From CAZXNF01 sp050741255 (GTDB lineage: Bacteria; Pseudomonadota; Gammaproteobacteria; Burkholderiales; SG8-41), in the NCBI GenBank assembly GCA_050741255.1, contig JBOIEQ010000025.1, positions 1 to 36,989 of the forward strand: a stretch of 36,989 nt of DNA, written 5' to 3'. How positions within the stretch are numbered: the stretch's first letter is position 1; every line of letters begins with the position of its first letter. The notes under the pieces are model-generated. The model had not been told where the DNA came from. It saw nothing but the letters and a program-made list of their open reading frames with translations, and made no database searches. Shown here piece by piece: positions 1 to 7,526 of the stretch. Made by a program: the position numbers and the translations under genes.

Positions 1-540
1 CTCCAGCGCGGCGAGATAGGCCTGCATGTCGCCATCGGGCGGATTGATGACGACGGTCGAGCCCTGCATCACGTGGTCGCCGGTGAACAGCGCGCGCTCC
101 TCGGCCAGCCGGTAGCAAAGATGGTTGGAGGCATGGCCGGGCGTGTGCACGGCGTGCAGCGTGAAGCCTTCTCCGTCGAGTGTCCCGCCCTCCGCCCAGA
201 CTTCGTCCGGCGCAAAACCCTGGTCCTGGCGTCCGCCGGGCGGCGCCCGCATGCCGAACACGCGCGCGCCGGTGGCGGCCTTCAGCGCGCGCGCGGCCGG
301 CGAATGATCGAGATGGGTATGCGTGCAGTGGATCCAGCGGATGCGGCCCGCGCCGGCGGCAACGATCGCCGCGACGTGCGCGTCTATTTCGGGGCCGGGA
401 TCGATGACCGCAAGCGCGCCCGTGCCAACGAGATAGGTGTTGGTGCCCGGTCCGGTCATCACGCCGGGGTTGGGCGCGGTCAGCCGCGCCACGCGCGGCG
501 TGAGCCGGACCACTTCGCCGGGAACTATGTCTGCCGCCAT
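1..540 (-). CDS. MBL-fold metallo-hydrolase (LACTB2-like), C-terminus cut by window edge
   Basis: This is an open frame reading from an ATG at 540 off the left edge; 180 residues are visible. The metallo-beta-lactamase zinc motif HxHxDH is present (His74, His76, Asp78, His79). It is followed by TPGHASNH (His136) and by FTGDH with the bridging Asp155, so the dinuclear metal site is intact as far as it can be seen. The N-terminal PNPGVMTGPGTNTYLVG segment resembles the LACTB2/glyoxalase-II-like subgroup of hydrolases. The substrate (thioester, lactone or RNA) cannot be read from the sequence. Its start overlaps the 3' end of the NUDIX gene by 16 nt, which suggests translational coupling. The C-terminal part, which normally helps tell subfamilies apart, lies outside the window. 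Confidence 0.88.
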   Translation of the reverse strand, partial: MAADIVPGEVVRLTPRVARLTAPNPGVMTGPGTNTYLVGTGALAVIDPGPEIDAHVAAIVAAGAGRIRWIHCTHTHLDHSPAARALKAATGARVFGMRAPPGGRQDQGFAPDEVWAEGGTLDGEGFTLHAVHTPGHASNHLCYRLAEERALFTGDHVMQGSTVVINPPDGDMQAYLAALE

Positions 541-1340
541 TCGACCTTGCCTTCGTATTCCGCCGCTTCCGCGTAGCCCGGATCGTCGGGCATGAGTCGG
601 CGGCCGTCCCTGGCGATCCGCGGCTGGATGGTGGGAATGTGTTCGATTGCCCGCAAGGACGCAATCAAGGCGTCTGCCGAGTCATGCGCGGCGAACAGGC
701 GCAGCGTATGGATCGTCGGCTTCATCATCTTGAAATCACCCGCCTTGAATCTGGCCACGCCGTCGCGCGGACGCACCCACACGCTTTCGATGGTCTCGCC
801 GAAATCCGACACGGCTTCCTGCCCGTCCGGCGCGCGTGCCACGAAGAAACGCGTGTCGTAGCGGCGCGGCGCGCCAACCGGCGTGATCCAGTGGCTGAAA
901 TAGACCAGTGCGTCGGTCGCCATGCGCAGGCCTGCCCCGCGCAGCAGGGCATCGAAGGCGAGCGTGCCGTCCTCCACCGCCTTGCGATGCTGCGCCAGCG
1001 CCAGGACCTGCTGCTGGGTGGCCGTGCGGCCGTCCTCGGCGCGCGCGAGCAACAGCCCGGCTTCCTCGAAGGACTCGCGGATCGCCGCGATCCAGTAGGC
1101 GAGGCCATGCGAGGCAACGCCCAGCCGCTGGCTGGCGGCGGCGTCGTCGAGCCCCGTGCAGCAGGCATAGACCCCCGCGTCGGCGTCCGCGCGGTCGACC
1201 GAACCGCCGGGAAACACGTACTTGCCGGGCACGAACACCGACTGCAGGTTGCGCCGCATCATCAGCACTTCGAGCCCCTCCGCGCCGTCGCGGACGAGCG
1301 TGACGGTGGCGGCGGGCCTGGGCGTGACGACAGCGTTCAT
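525..1340 (-). CDS. NUDIX hydrolase, NUDT19-like
   Basis: A 271-residue protein. The N-terminal strand ATVTLVRDG leads into LMMRRN and the FVPGKYVFPGGSVD segment, followed by a long insertion and then AAIRESFEEAGLLL (Arg88, Glu89, Glu92, Glu93, Gly95). This is a Nudix box split by an insertion, as in the NUDT19/RP2 group, whose characterised members are CoA or acyl-CoA diphosphatases. It probably hydrolyses a nucleoside-diphosphate-linked compound in the cytoplasm; acyl-CoA is a reasonable but unproven guess. The ATG overlaps the stop of the upstream dehydrogenase gene (ATGA, 1337-1340) and its 3' end overlaps the MBL-fold gene, so the three genes form one translationally coupled unit. Confidence 0.88.
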   Translation of the reverse strand: MNAVVTPRPAATVTLVRDGAEGLEVLMMRRNLQSVFVPGKYVFPGGSVDRADADAGVYACCTGLDDAAASQRLGVASHGLAYWIAAIRESFEEAGLLLARAEDGRTATQQQVLALAQHRKAVEDGTLAFDALLRGAGLRMATDALVYFSHWITPVGAPRRYDTRFFVARAPDGQEAVSDFGETIESVWVRPRDGVARFKAGDFKMMKPTIHTLRLFAAHDSADALIASLRAIEHIPTIQPRIARDGRRLMPDDPGYAEAAEYEGKVEWRQT

Positions 1341-2203
1341 TTTTCGGTGAGCAACTTCATCAGCGCCGAGGAGTCCATGCGGCCGTAGCCTTTCTCCTGC
1401 AGCTTGCCGTAATACTGCTCGACCAGCGCCGTCACCGGCAGCAGCCCGCCATTGCGGCGGCCTTCATCGAGGCAGATCTGCAGGTCCTTGCGCATCCAGT
1501 CGAGCGCGAAGCCGAAGTCGAACCGGTCGTCCGCCATGGTCGGGCCACGGTTTTCCAACTGCCACGACTGCGCCGCACCCTTGGAGATCACCTCGATCAC
1601 CTGCTTGGCGTCGAGGCCCGCGCGCTGGGCGAAGTTGACGCCTTCCGCCAGCGCCTGCACGAGGCCGGCGATGCAGATCTGGTTCACCATCTTCGCGAGC
1701 TGGCCGTTGCCCACCGGCCCGAGATGCGTGACCGCGCGGCCATAGCTGGCCATCACCGGCTGCGCGGTGGCGAAGGCCGCGGCGTCGCCGCCCACCATCA
1801 CCGTCAGGATGCCCTTCTCGGCGCCTGCCTGCCCGCCCGATACCGGCGCGTCGAGGTAGGCGCAGCCCTTGCCGGCAGCGATCTGCGCCAGTTCGCGCGT
1901 CACGTCCGCCGATACGGTGGAGTGGTCGACGTAGATCGTTCCCTTCGCGAGGCCGGCGAAGGCGCCGTTCGCGCCGCCGGTGACTTCCCGCAGGTCGCGG
2001 TCGTTGCCGACGCAGGAGAACACGATGGCCGCGCCCCGCGCGGCCTCCGCCGGCGTAGCCGCGAGCGCGCCCGGGTGTGCTTTGACCCACTGCTCCGCTT
2101 TGGCGCGGGTGCGGTTGTAGACGGTGACGGCGTGGCCCTTGGCGGCCAGGTGCCCGGCCATGGGATAACCCATGACGCCGAGCCCGATGAAGGCGACTTT
2201 CAT
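1337..2203 (-). CDS. NAD(P)-dependent 3-hydroxyisobutyrate dehydrogenase-family oxidoreductase
   Basis: A 288-residue beta-hydroxyacid dehydrogenase. Translation most plausibly starts at the ATG at 2203, because the Rossmann motif GLGVMGYPMAG follows immediately; the frame stays open upstream but that part has no family-like sequence. The substrate motif DAPVSGGQAGAEKG is present, and so is GNGQLAKMVNQ, which carries the catalytic lysine of the family. The C-terminal helical domain (KDLQICLDEGRRNGG) is complete. Family members oxidise 3-hydroxyisobutyrate, tartronate semialdehyde or related beta-hydroxyacids; which one is not decided here. The gene heads a coupled set with the NUDIX and MBL-fold genes. 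A strong hairpin terminator just upstream separates it from the Bug gene, so it probably has its own promoter in the short gap. Confidence 0.9.
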   Translation of the reverse strand: MKVAFIGLGVMGYPMAGHLAAKGHAVTVYNRTRAKAEQWVKAHPGALAATPAEAARGAAIVFSCVGNDRDLREVTGGANGAFAGLAKGTIYVDHSTVSADVTRELAQIAAGKGCAYLDAPVSGGQAGAEKGILTVMVGGDAAAFATAQPVMASYGRAVTHLGPVGNGQLAKMVNQICIAGLVQALAEGVNFAQRAGLDAKQVIEVISKGAAQSWQLENRGPTMADDRFDFGFALDWMRKDLQICLDEGRRNGGLLPVTALVEQYYGKLQEKGYGRMDSSALMKLLTEK

Positions 2204-2221
2204 GACGGTATGCAGCTCCGG

Positions 2222-2260
2222 AAAAAGCAAAGGGCGGCGGGAATCGTCTTCCCGCCGCCC
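2222..2260 (-). terminator. Rho-independent terminator after the first Bug gene
   Basis: A perfect 12-bp inverted repeat (2232-2243 with 2249-2260) closes a 5-nt loop. On the minus strand it is followed by TTTGCTTTTTC (2231-2221), a U-rich tract. The stem is very GC-rich. It lies 40 nt downstream of the stop of the Bug gene at 2301 and upstream of the dehydrogenase start at 2203, so it should end the sulfatase-Bug transcript. Confidence 0.85.
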
Positions 2261-2300
2261 CGGTGAGACCCGGTGCGATTTTCTCACATCGGCGCCGCGC

Positions 2301-3275
2301 CTATTCGGTCATGACATTGGCCGACTTGATGACGCGGGCGTTCTTGTCGATTTCGGACTTGATGAAGGCCGCGAAGTCCTGCGGCGAGCTCGCTACCACG
2401 TCGCAGCCGTCGCGTGCGAAACGATCCTTCACGTCGGGCAGCGTCAGCGCCCACACCACGTCCTTCGCGAGCCTGTCCGTCACCTCGCGTGGCGTGCCCG
2501 CCGGGGCGAGCACCCCGTACCACTGGTACAGGTCCACGTTCGGAAAACCGACTTCCGCGGTGGTCGGCACCTCGGGCAGCGCTCCCGAGCGTTCCTTGGT
2601 GGTGACCGCATGGGCGATCAGCTTGCCGCTCTTCACATGCGGTACGGTGGGCAGCAGCGCGATGAATCCCACCGGGACATGGCCGCCCAGGGTGTCGATG
2701 AGCGCGGGCGCCGCGCCCTTGAACGGGATATGCGTCATTTTGATCTTCGCATCCGCGTTCAGCAGTTCGCCCGCGAGATGCTGCGGGCTGCCGGTGCCGA
2801 CCGAGGCAAAGGAGAGCTGGCCCGGCCGCGCCTTCGCCAACGCGACGAGGTCCTTCATGTTACGGGCCGGGACCGAGGGATGCGTGACAATGATCACCGC
2901 GGTCGTGGAGGCGAGGGTGATCGGGATGAAGTCCTTCACCGGATCGTACGGCACTTTCTTGAACAGGCTGATGTTGGTGACGATTTCGCTGGAGGCGTGG
3001 AACAGGAGCGTGTAGCCGTCGGGCGAACTCTTCGCCACCAGGTCGGTGCCGATGCCCGCGTTGCCGCCCGGGCGGTTGTCCACCACCACGGACTGGCCCC
3101 AGCGTTCGGTCAGCTTCTGCGCGACCGGCCGCGCGTTGAGATCGGTGCCGCCGCCGGCGGCGTAGGGCACGATGAAACGGACGGTGCGGTTCGGATACTG
3201 CTGCGCCTGAACGCCGATGGCGCCGGCCGTGCATGCGGCGGCGACCACCGCAACTGCGATGCTGCGTGCTTGCAT
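2301..3275 (-). CDS. Bug/TctC-family tripartite tricarboxylate transporter substrate-binding protein
   Basis: A 324-residue periplasmic binding protein. It has a signal peptide of about 25 residues ending GVQAQ, then QYPNRTVRFIVPYAAGGGTD, the typical first strand and ligand loop of Bug proteins, and DNRPGGNAGIG, the second conserved loop. Bug proteins bind small organic acids, amino acids or amides for TctAB-type permeases; no tctA or tctB is in the window, so this one is an orphan whose ligand cannot be predicted. AGGAGG lies 4 nt before the ATG. It sits 118 nt downstream of the sulfatase gene on the same strand and is followed by a strong terminator. It may therefore bind a sulfatase product or substrate, which is inferred only from position. 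Confidence 0.93.
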   Translation of the reverse strand: MQARSIAVAVVAAACTAGAIGVQAQQYPNRTVRFIVPYAAGGGTDLNARPVAQKLTERWGQSVVVDNRPGGNAGIGTDLVAKSSPDGYTLLFHASSEIVTNISLFKKVPYDPVKDFIPITLASTTAVIIVTHPSVPARNMKDLVALAKARPGQLSFASVGTGSPQHLAGELLNADAKIKMTHIPFKGAAPALIDTLGGHVPVGFIALLPTVPHVKSGKLIAHAVTTKERSGALPEVPTTAEVGFPNVDLYQWYGVLAPAGTPREVTDRLAKDVVWALTLPDVKDRFARDGCDVVASSPQDFAAFIKSEIDKNARVIKSANVMTE

Positions 3276-3393
3276 GACTCCTCCTGAGACAACGGTAACG
3301 TTTGAACCACGGTTGAACCGTATTGTTATGGACTTGCCGGTCCGCGCGAACGAACCGCTGGCCAGCAGCTTATACCTGTCTGCGGGGCCGTTC

Positions 3394-4848
3394 TCAGCCC
3401 ATCACGATCGGATACCCGGGCGGCGGCGAAAAGCCCAGGTCGCCGCGCTTGATCACCGCCTCGCGACCGCCGTTCGCCGCCAGCAGTTCGGCCTGGCGTT
3501 TTTTCGCCCGCGCATCGACTTCCGCCGGATCGCAGATGGCGTACAGGCGCCGGCGGCATTCTTCCAGCGCAGCGGCGTGCGCCGGATCGGGGGCGAGATC
3601 GTTCAGCTCCTCGGGATCGCGTTCGAGGTCGAACAACTGCGGCCGGTAGGCCACGTAGTGCACGTACTTGTATTTTCCATGCCGGATCATGAACGCGCCG
3701 GTCGTGGATCCCATGCCGTGGTACTCGCACAGCACGTTGCGATCGGGCGTTTTCCCGGCTGCAAGATCAAACAGGGAGACGCCGGGGTGATGGTCGTAAA
3801 AAGCGGGCCGGTCTTCGCCCGCGGCCTGCAGGAAAAACGGATAAGTGTCGACGTGGCTCACGGGCGTCGTCACTCGTTTGCCGCGCGGAATGTCCGGCCC
3901 CTTGATGATGAGCGGCACACCGGCGACCTCTTCATACATGGTGGATTTGCCCCACAGACCGCGCGCGCCGAGGTTGTCGCCGTGGTCCGAGGTGTAGAGC
4001 ACGCGCGTGCTGTCCACCAGCCCGGTTTCCTCCAGCGCGCGCAGCACCTTGCCGATGTTGTCGTCCACGAAGCTGACCAGGCCGTAATAGGCAGCGACCG
4101 CTTTCTTCAGTTTCTCCGCGTCGAAATATTTGTCGTAGGCGAAGCTCTCCGAGTAGTCGCGCAGGTACGGATGCTCGGGCCGCTCGCCCTTCGCATAGAG
4201 CTTCGGTACCGGCATCTTGTCCAGCGGATAGCGGTAGTAGAACTCCGCGGGCGCCACCAGCGGGAAATGCGGGCAGACGAAGGACACGAACAGCGCCCAC
4301 GGCTTGTCGGTGTGCTTCGGCGCTTCCTCGCGCAGCCAGATCTGCGCGCGGGTCGCGATCTCGCGATCGTAGGCGGTGTACGAGGTCTCGCCCGGACCGG
4401 CGAGCTTCGCGATCTTCCACGACAGGCCGCGCTCGGGCAGATCCTTACGCACCAGCCCCATCAGGTCGCCCTTGCCCTCGATGATCTGCATCGCGATCTG
4501 GACGTCGCTGAAGCCGTAGTCGTCGTCCTTGCCGCCCTGGAAATGCAGCTTGCCGATCGAGTCCACGCGGTGGCCCGCGTCGCGCAGCCGGTGGTGCCAG
4601 CTCGGGATGGCGCCTTCGTAGGCATCCGCGTTGTCCCAGTAACCGACCTGGTGCACGTACTTGCCGACGGCGAAGGCCGCGCGCGCCGGTACGCACACCG
4701 GACAGGTCGTGTACGCCGATGAGAACGTGGTGCCCTCCGCCGCAAGGCGATCGATGTTGGGGGTTTGCACCAGCGGATGTCCGTTCAGGCCCATGACTTT
4801 CGGGTTGTGTTCATCGGACATGATGACGAGCAGGTTGGTCGGCTTCAT
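3394..4848 (-). CDS. Sulfatase (alkaline-phosphatase superfamily, choline-sulfatase/arylsulfatase type)
   Basis: A 484-residue cytoplasmic-looking sulfatase with no signal peptide. The N-terminal NLLVIMSDEH carries the first metal ligands (Asp12). The activation motif CVPAR at 52-56 is a C-x-P-A-R version of the formylglycine signature; Cys52 would be oxidised to formylglycine by a sulfatase-modifying factor not encoded here. YTSDHGDNLGARGLWGK is the second metal-binding segment, close to the SDHG motif in choline sulfatases and phosphonate monoester hydrolases. Length and architecture are complete. Likely role: release of sulfate (or phosphonate) from a small organic ester. It lies upstream of, and in the same direction as, a Bug binding protein, and is divergent from hemP. 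The exact substrate is open. Confidence 0.9.
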   Translation of the reverse strand: MKPTNLLVIMSDEHNPKVMGLNGHPLVQTPNIDRLAAEGTTFSSAYTTCPVCVPARAAFAVGKYVHQVGYWDNADAYEGAIPSWHHRLRDAGHRVDSIGKLHFQGGKDDDYGFSDVQIAMQIIEGKGDLMGLVRKDLPERGLSWKIAKLAGPGETSYTAYDREIATRAQIWLREEAPKHTDKPWALFVSFVCPHFPLVAPAEFYYRYPLDKMPVPKLYAKGERPEHPYLRDYSESFAYDKYFDAEKLKKAVAAYYGLVSFVDDNIGKVLRALEETGLVDSTRVLYTSDHGDNLGARGLWGKSTMYEEVAGVPLIIKGPDIPRGKRVTTPVSHVDTYPFFLQAAGEDRPAFYDHHPGVSLFDLAAGKTPDRNVLCEYHGMGSTTGAFMIRHGKYKYVHYVAYRPQLFDLERDPEELNDLAPDPAHAAALEECRRRLYAICDPAEVDARAKKRQAELLAANGGREAVIKRGDLGFSPPPGYPIVMG

Positions 4849-4954
4849 TGATTCATGTGGGTAGGAGTGGTTGGTCTGCAGCGCGCGGCCGGTCGCCGGC
4901 TTACGCCGCAGATATACACGAACCCGCAGTTTTGTCGCCGCATAGTATTAGCGC

Positions 4955-4986
4955 TTGACACAGTAATAGGAATCGTTATCATTCTC
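4955..4986 (+). promoter_or_regulatory. Fur-box-like operator on the hemP-tonB promoter
   Basis: TTGACA at 4955-4960 and TATCAT at 4977-4982 (16-nt spacer) make a good sigma-70 promoter. The 19 bases at 4968-4986 match the Fur consensus GATAATGATAATCATTATC at 12 of 19 positions and cover the -10 element, where a bound repressor would block RNA polymerase. The location directly before hemP and the TonB system fits iron repression by Fur. The predicted transcription start lies only about 2 nt before the annotated ATG of hemP. Confidence 0.7.
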
Positions 4987-4990
4987 ACAA

Positions 4991-5203
4991 ATGTCCATGG
5001 ATCCTCTCGCACCGACCAGCAAGCCCGCGACCGTCACCGATGCGGTCGTCGACCCCGCGCATAAGGCGCTGACAGCGCGCACTCCGCGCGAGATCACCAG
5101 CGAGCAACTCCTGCAGGGCGACCGCGAACTGGTGATCCGGCACACCGGCCGTGCTTACCGGTTATGCCTGACGAGCCGCAACAAACTGATCCTGGTGGCC
5201 TGA
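4991..5203 (+). CDS. hemP: Hemin uptake protein HemP
   Basis: A 70-residue protein whose C-terminal half is the HemP domain: the ITSEQLLQGDRELVIRHTG segment followed by YRLCLTSRNKLILVA matches the family pattern of S-x-x-LLxG, a basic beta-strand and a terminal TxxxKLIL. HemP proteins are small, act in hemin uptake, and in some betaproteobacteria help activate haem-receptor expression. The N-terminal 30 residues look disordered. Either the ATG at 4991 or that at 4997 could be the start; neither has a Shine-Dalgarno sequence and the promoter abuts the gene, so translation may be leaderless. It is first in the iron-regulated block, with tonB, exbB and exbD behind it. Confidence 0.88.
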   Translation: MSMDPLAPTSKPATVTDAVVDPAHKALTARTPREITSEQLLQGDRELVIRHTGRAYRLCLTSRNKLILVA

Positions 5204-5300
5204 CCGACTGACGTCTTCCATGTTTTCCGCAAGCCAGGTCCTCCGGACGTAGCCAGCGCAGCCAACCCCCACTGCCCCCCGCTACCGAACCCGAGGACCC

Positions 5301-5588
5301 ATGACCAACACCCCGCCCGCCCCCGCTACCCGCAGCACGGCAGCGACCCTGATCTCGGCCACGCTGTATCTCATGAGCGCCTACACCACGCACGGCTGCC
5401 CGCGTCTCGCTATCATGATCCGCCGCCACCTGGACCTGCTGGCCGCACACCCGGACGCCGATCCCCTGCTCGCCAGCACCAGCGTGCATTTGATCGAGCG
5501 CACCTGGGCGCAGGCCGACGCGCAGGCACGCAAGGCGCTCGCCCCGCTGGCGCAGGCGCAGGCACGCGCGGGCGACGCCCTGCACTGA
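5301..5588 (+). CDS. Small uncharacterised protein between hemP and tonB
   Basis: A 95-residue product that I do not recognise. It starts at an ATG preceded by CGAGGA with good spacing and ends 15 nt before tonB, so it is likely cotranscribed. The sequence is alpha-helical in character: an N-terminal TLISATLYLMSAY helix, a CPRLAIMIRRHLDLL helix and an Ala/Gln-rich C-terminal helix (QADAQARKALAPLAQAQA). There is no signal peptide, metal motif or clear transmembrane segment. Its place among hemP, tonB and exbBD suggests a role in iron uptake or its control, but nothing in the protein shows a function. Confidence 0.65.
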   Translation: MTNTPPAPATRSTAATLISATLYLMSAYTTHGCPRLAIMIRRHLDLLAAHPDADPLLASTSVHLIERTWAQADAQARKALAPLAQAQARAGDALH

Positions 5589-5603
5589 CCCGAGACCGGA
5601 CTG

Positions 5604-6287
5604 ATGTTGTCGCTGTACCATTCCCCGTCGTTCGCCGCGCCGGCCTACGGTTCCCGGCAAAGCCGCGCACTGACCATCGCCGTGGTCGTGGCCGTGCACG
5701 TCGCCGCGCTCTACGGGCTGCTGCAGATCGAGAGCGTGCGCACGCAACTCGCGGAAATGGCGCCGATTATGATCAACCTCATCGGCCCGCCCAAAGTCGA
5801 AGTGGCGCCGCCGAAGCCGGATCCGGTAAAAACCAGGCCCGTCGAGAAACAGCGCGTGCAACCCGTCGAGCCCGCGCCGCTGATTACCGCACCGGCCGCG
5901 GCGGCCTCGAATACCGCGCCGGCGCCCGCGCCCGAAACGATCAAACCCCAAGACAGCGGAACGCCGGCGGCCGGCAATCTCCCCGCCACGCCGCCGCCCG
6001 CCATCGTGCCGCCGCGCTTCGATGCCGCCTACCTGCGCAACCCCAAGCCGGTCTACCCGCCGGCGGCCAAGCTCGCGCGGGAGGAAGGCCTCATCGTCCT
6101 GCGCGTGCTGGTCGGCGCCGATGGCGAGGCCGAGAAAGTGGAACTGCGCACCTCCAGCGGCTCGGCCCGCCTCGACGAATCCGCGCTGGAAGCCGTCCGC
6201 AAATGGAAGTTCGTGCCGGCGCGCCAGGGCAATGTGCCCCTGGCCATGTGGGTCAACGTGCCCGTCTCATTCGGGCTGAATCGCTAA
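5604..6287 (+). CDS. tonB: Energy transducer TonB
   Basis: A 227-residue TonB. An N-terminal membrane anchor at about residues 23-42 (ALTIAVVVAVHVAALYGLL) is followed by a long Pro/Ala/Glu/Lys-rich periplasmic spacer (PPKPDPVKTRPVEKQRVQPVEP). The C-terminal TonB domain, about residues 140-227, holds NPKPVYPPAAKLAREEGLIV with the typical YP motif, then VGADGEAEKVELRTSSGS and ALEAVRKWKFVPA. It transmits the proton-motive force from ExbB-ExbD to outer-membrane receptors such as the one at 8465. It lies 15 nt after the small gene and 38 nt before exbB. Confidence 0.95.
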   Translation: MLSLYHSPSFAAPAYGSRQSRALTIAVVVAVHVAALYGLLQIESVRTQLAEMAPIMINLIGPPKVEVAPPKPDPVKTRPVEKQRVQPVEPAPLITAPAAAASNTAPAPAPETIKPQDSGTPAAGNLPATPPPAIVPPRFDAAYLRNPKPVYPPAAKLAREEGLIVLRVLVGADGEAEKVELRTSSGSARLDESALEAVRKWKFVPARQGNVPLAMWVNVPVSFGLNR

Positions 6288-6296
6288 CCGCAGTCG

Positions 6297-6320
6297 AACA
6301 GGAACGCTAACAGGAACGCT
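6297..6320 (+). repeat. 12-bp tandem duplication in the exbB leader
   Basis: AACAGGAACGCT occurs twice head to tail (6297-6308 and 6309-6320) between tonB and exbB. Each copy carries an AGGA core, so the duplication doubles the possible ribosome-binding site; the second copy lies 10 nt before the exbB ATG at 6326. It could be a slipped-strand change that tunes ExbB translation. Confidence 0.75.
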
Positions 6321-6325
6321 GAATC

Positions 6326-7078
6326 ATGGAACAGATCCAAGCCCCCGCCCTCGGTTTCTCGCATTTCCTCACGCAGATGGACGGCGTGGCCAAGACCATC
6401 CTGGTGCTGCTCGTCCTCATGTCGATCGTCACCTGGTACCTGATCGCCACTAAGGGCGTCGAGAACATCCTGCGCGGACGGCGCAGCCGCGCTTTTCTCG
6501 CGACCTTCTGGAACGCCCCGTCGCTGGAATCGGTCGAGCGCCACCTCGACGAACACCACCCCGACGAACCGTTCTCGCACCTGGCCCACCACGCCATCGC
6601 TTCGTCGCGGCACCACGCCCAGCACGGCGCCGACCGGCTCGATGCCGCCGGCAGCGCGAACGAGTTCCTGACGCGCGCCATGCGGCGCGTGATGGATGAG
6701 GAAACCGCCCGGCTCGAATCCGGACTGACCGTGCTCGCCTCGGTCGGCTCGACGGCGCCCTTCCTCGGCCTGTTCGGCACGGTGTGGGGCGTGTACCACG
6801 CGCTCGTCGCGATCGGCATGTCCGGCCAGGGCACGCTCGACAAGGTCGCCGGCCCCGTCGGCGAGGCGCTGATCATGACCGCGCTGGGGCTCGCCGTCGC
6901 GATCCCCGCCGTGCTCGCCTACAACGCCTTCGTGCGCAACAACCGCCTGGTGCTCGCGCAGCTCGACGCGTTCGCCCACGACCTGTTCGCGTTCCTCACC
7001 ACCGGCGCGCATTACGGCAGCACCGAGTCCCGCCCGCGGGCGCCGGTCAGCCTTGCGCCCGCCAGAGGAGCGGCCTGA
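6326..7078 (+). CDS. exbB: MotA/TolQ/ExbB proton channel family protein (ExbB)
   Basis: A 250-residue inner-membrane protein. The first transmembrane helix is at about residues 20-40 (TILVLLVLMSIVTWYLIAT). A cytoplasmic loop follows, then the second and third helices around LTVLASVGSTAPFLGLFGTVWGVYHAL and ALGLAVAIPAVLAYN, which are the most conserved ExbB/TolQ segments. The residues APFLGLFGTVWG are diagnostic. ExbB forms the pentameric channel that, with ExbD, powers TonB. Its stop is 2 nt before the exbD ATG. The context with tonB rather than tolR/tolA makes ExbB a better call than TolQ. Confidence 0.94.
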   Translation: MEQIQAPALGFSHFLTQMDGVAKTILVLLVLMSIVTWYLIATKGVENILRGRRSRAFLATFWNAPSLESVERHLDEHHPDEPFSHLAHHAIASSRHHAQHGADRLDAAGSANEFLTRAMRRVMDEETARLESGLTVLASVGSTAPFLGLFGTVWGVYHALVAIGMSGQGTLDKVAGPVGEALIMTALGLAVAIPAVLAYNAFVRNNRLVLAQLDAFAHDLFAFLTTGAHYGSTESRPRAPVSLAPARGAA

Positions 7079-7080
7079 GC

Positions 7081-7506
7081 ATGGCCTTCGGCAGCTTTTC
7101 CGCGGGCGGGGCCAACGACCGGCCGATGGCGGAGATCAACATGATCCCGCTGATCGACGTCATGCTGGTGCTGCTGGTCATCTTCATCATCACCGCGCCG
7201 CTGCTCACGCACGCGGTGAAGATCGACCTGCCCAAGGCGGCCAGCAGCCCCAACCAGACCAGGCCCCAGCACATCCAGTTGTCGATCAATGCCGAGGGCG
7301 AGTTCCACTGGGCCGGCGAAAAGCTCGACCGCGCGCAACTGCGCACGCGCCTGGCCGAAGCCAGCCGGCAGGAACCGCAGCCCGAGGTCCACCTGCGCGC
7401 CGACAAGACCACGCAGTACCAGTACGTCGCCGAAGTGCTGGCCGACAGCGCGAAAGCCGGCCTGACCCGCATCGGCTTCGTCTCCGATCCGCGCGACGAC
7501 CGCTGA
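7081..7506 (+). CDS. exbD: Biopolymer transporter ExbD
   Basis: A 141-residue protein starting at the ATG at 7081, 2 nt after exbB; an open frame upstream of it is only exbB in another phase. The single transmembrane helix MIPLIDVMLVLLVIFIIT carries Asp26, the residue that in ExbD proteins takes part in proton movement. The periplasmic domain follows, with the LRADKTTQYQYVAEVLADSAKAGL segment typical of ExbD/TolR. It is the partner of the ExbB and TonB encoded just upstream. Confidence 0.94.
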   Translation: MAFGSFSAGGANDRPMAEINMIPLIDVMLVLLVIFIITAPLLTHAVKIDLPKAASSPNQTRPQHIQLSINAEGEFHWAGEKLDRAQLRTRLAEASRQEPQPEVHLRADKTTQYQYVAEVLADSAKAGLTRIGFVSDPRDDR

Positions 7507-7526
7507 GCCGGAGCACGCGAAACGCC

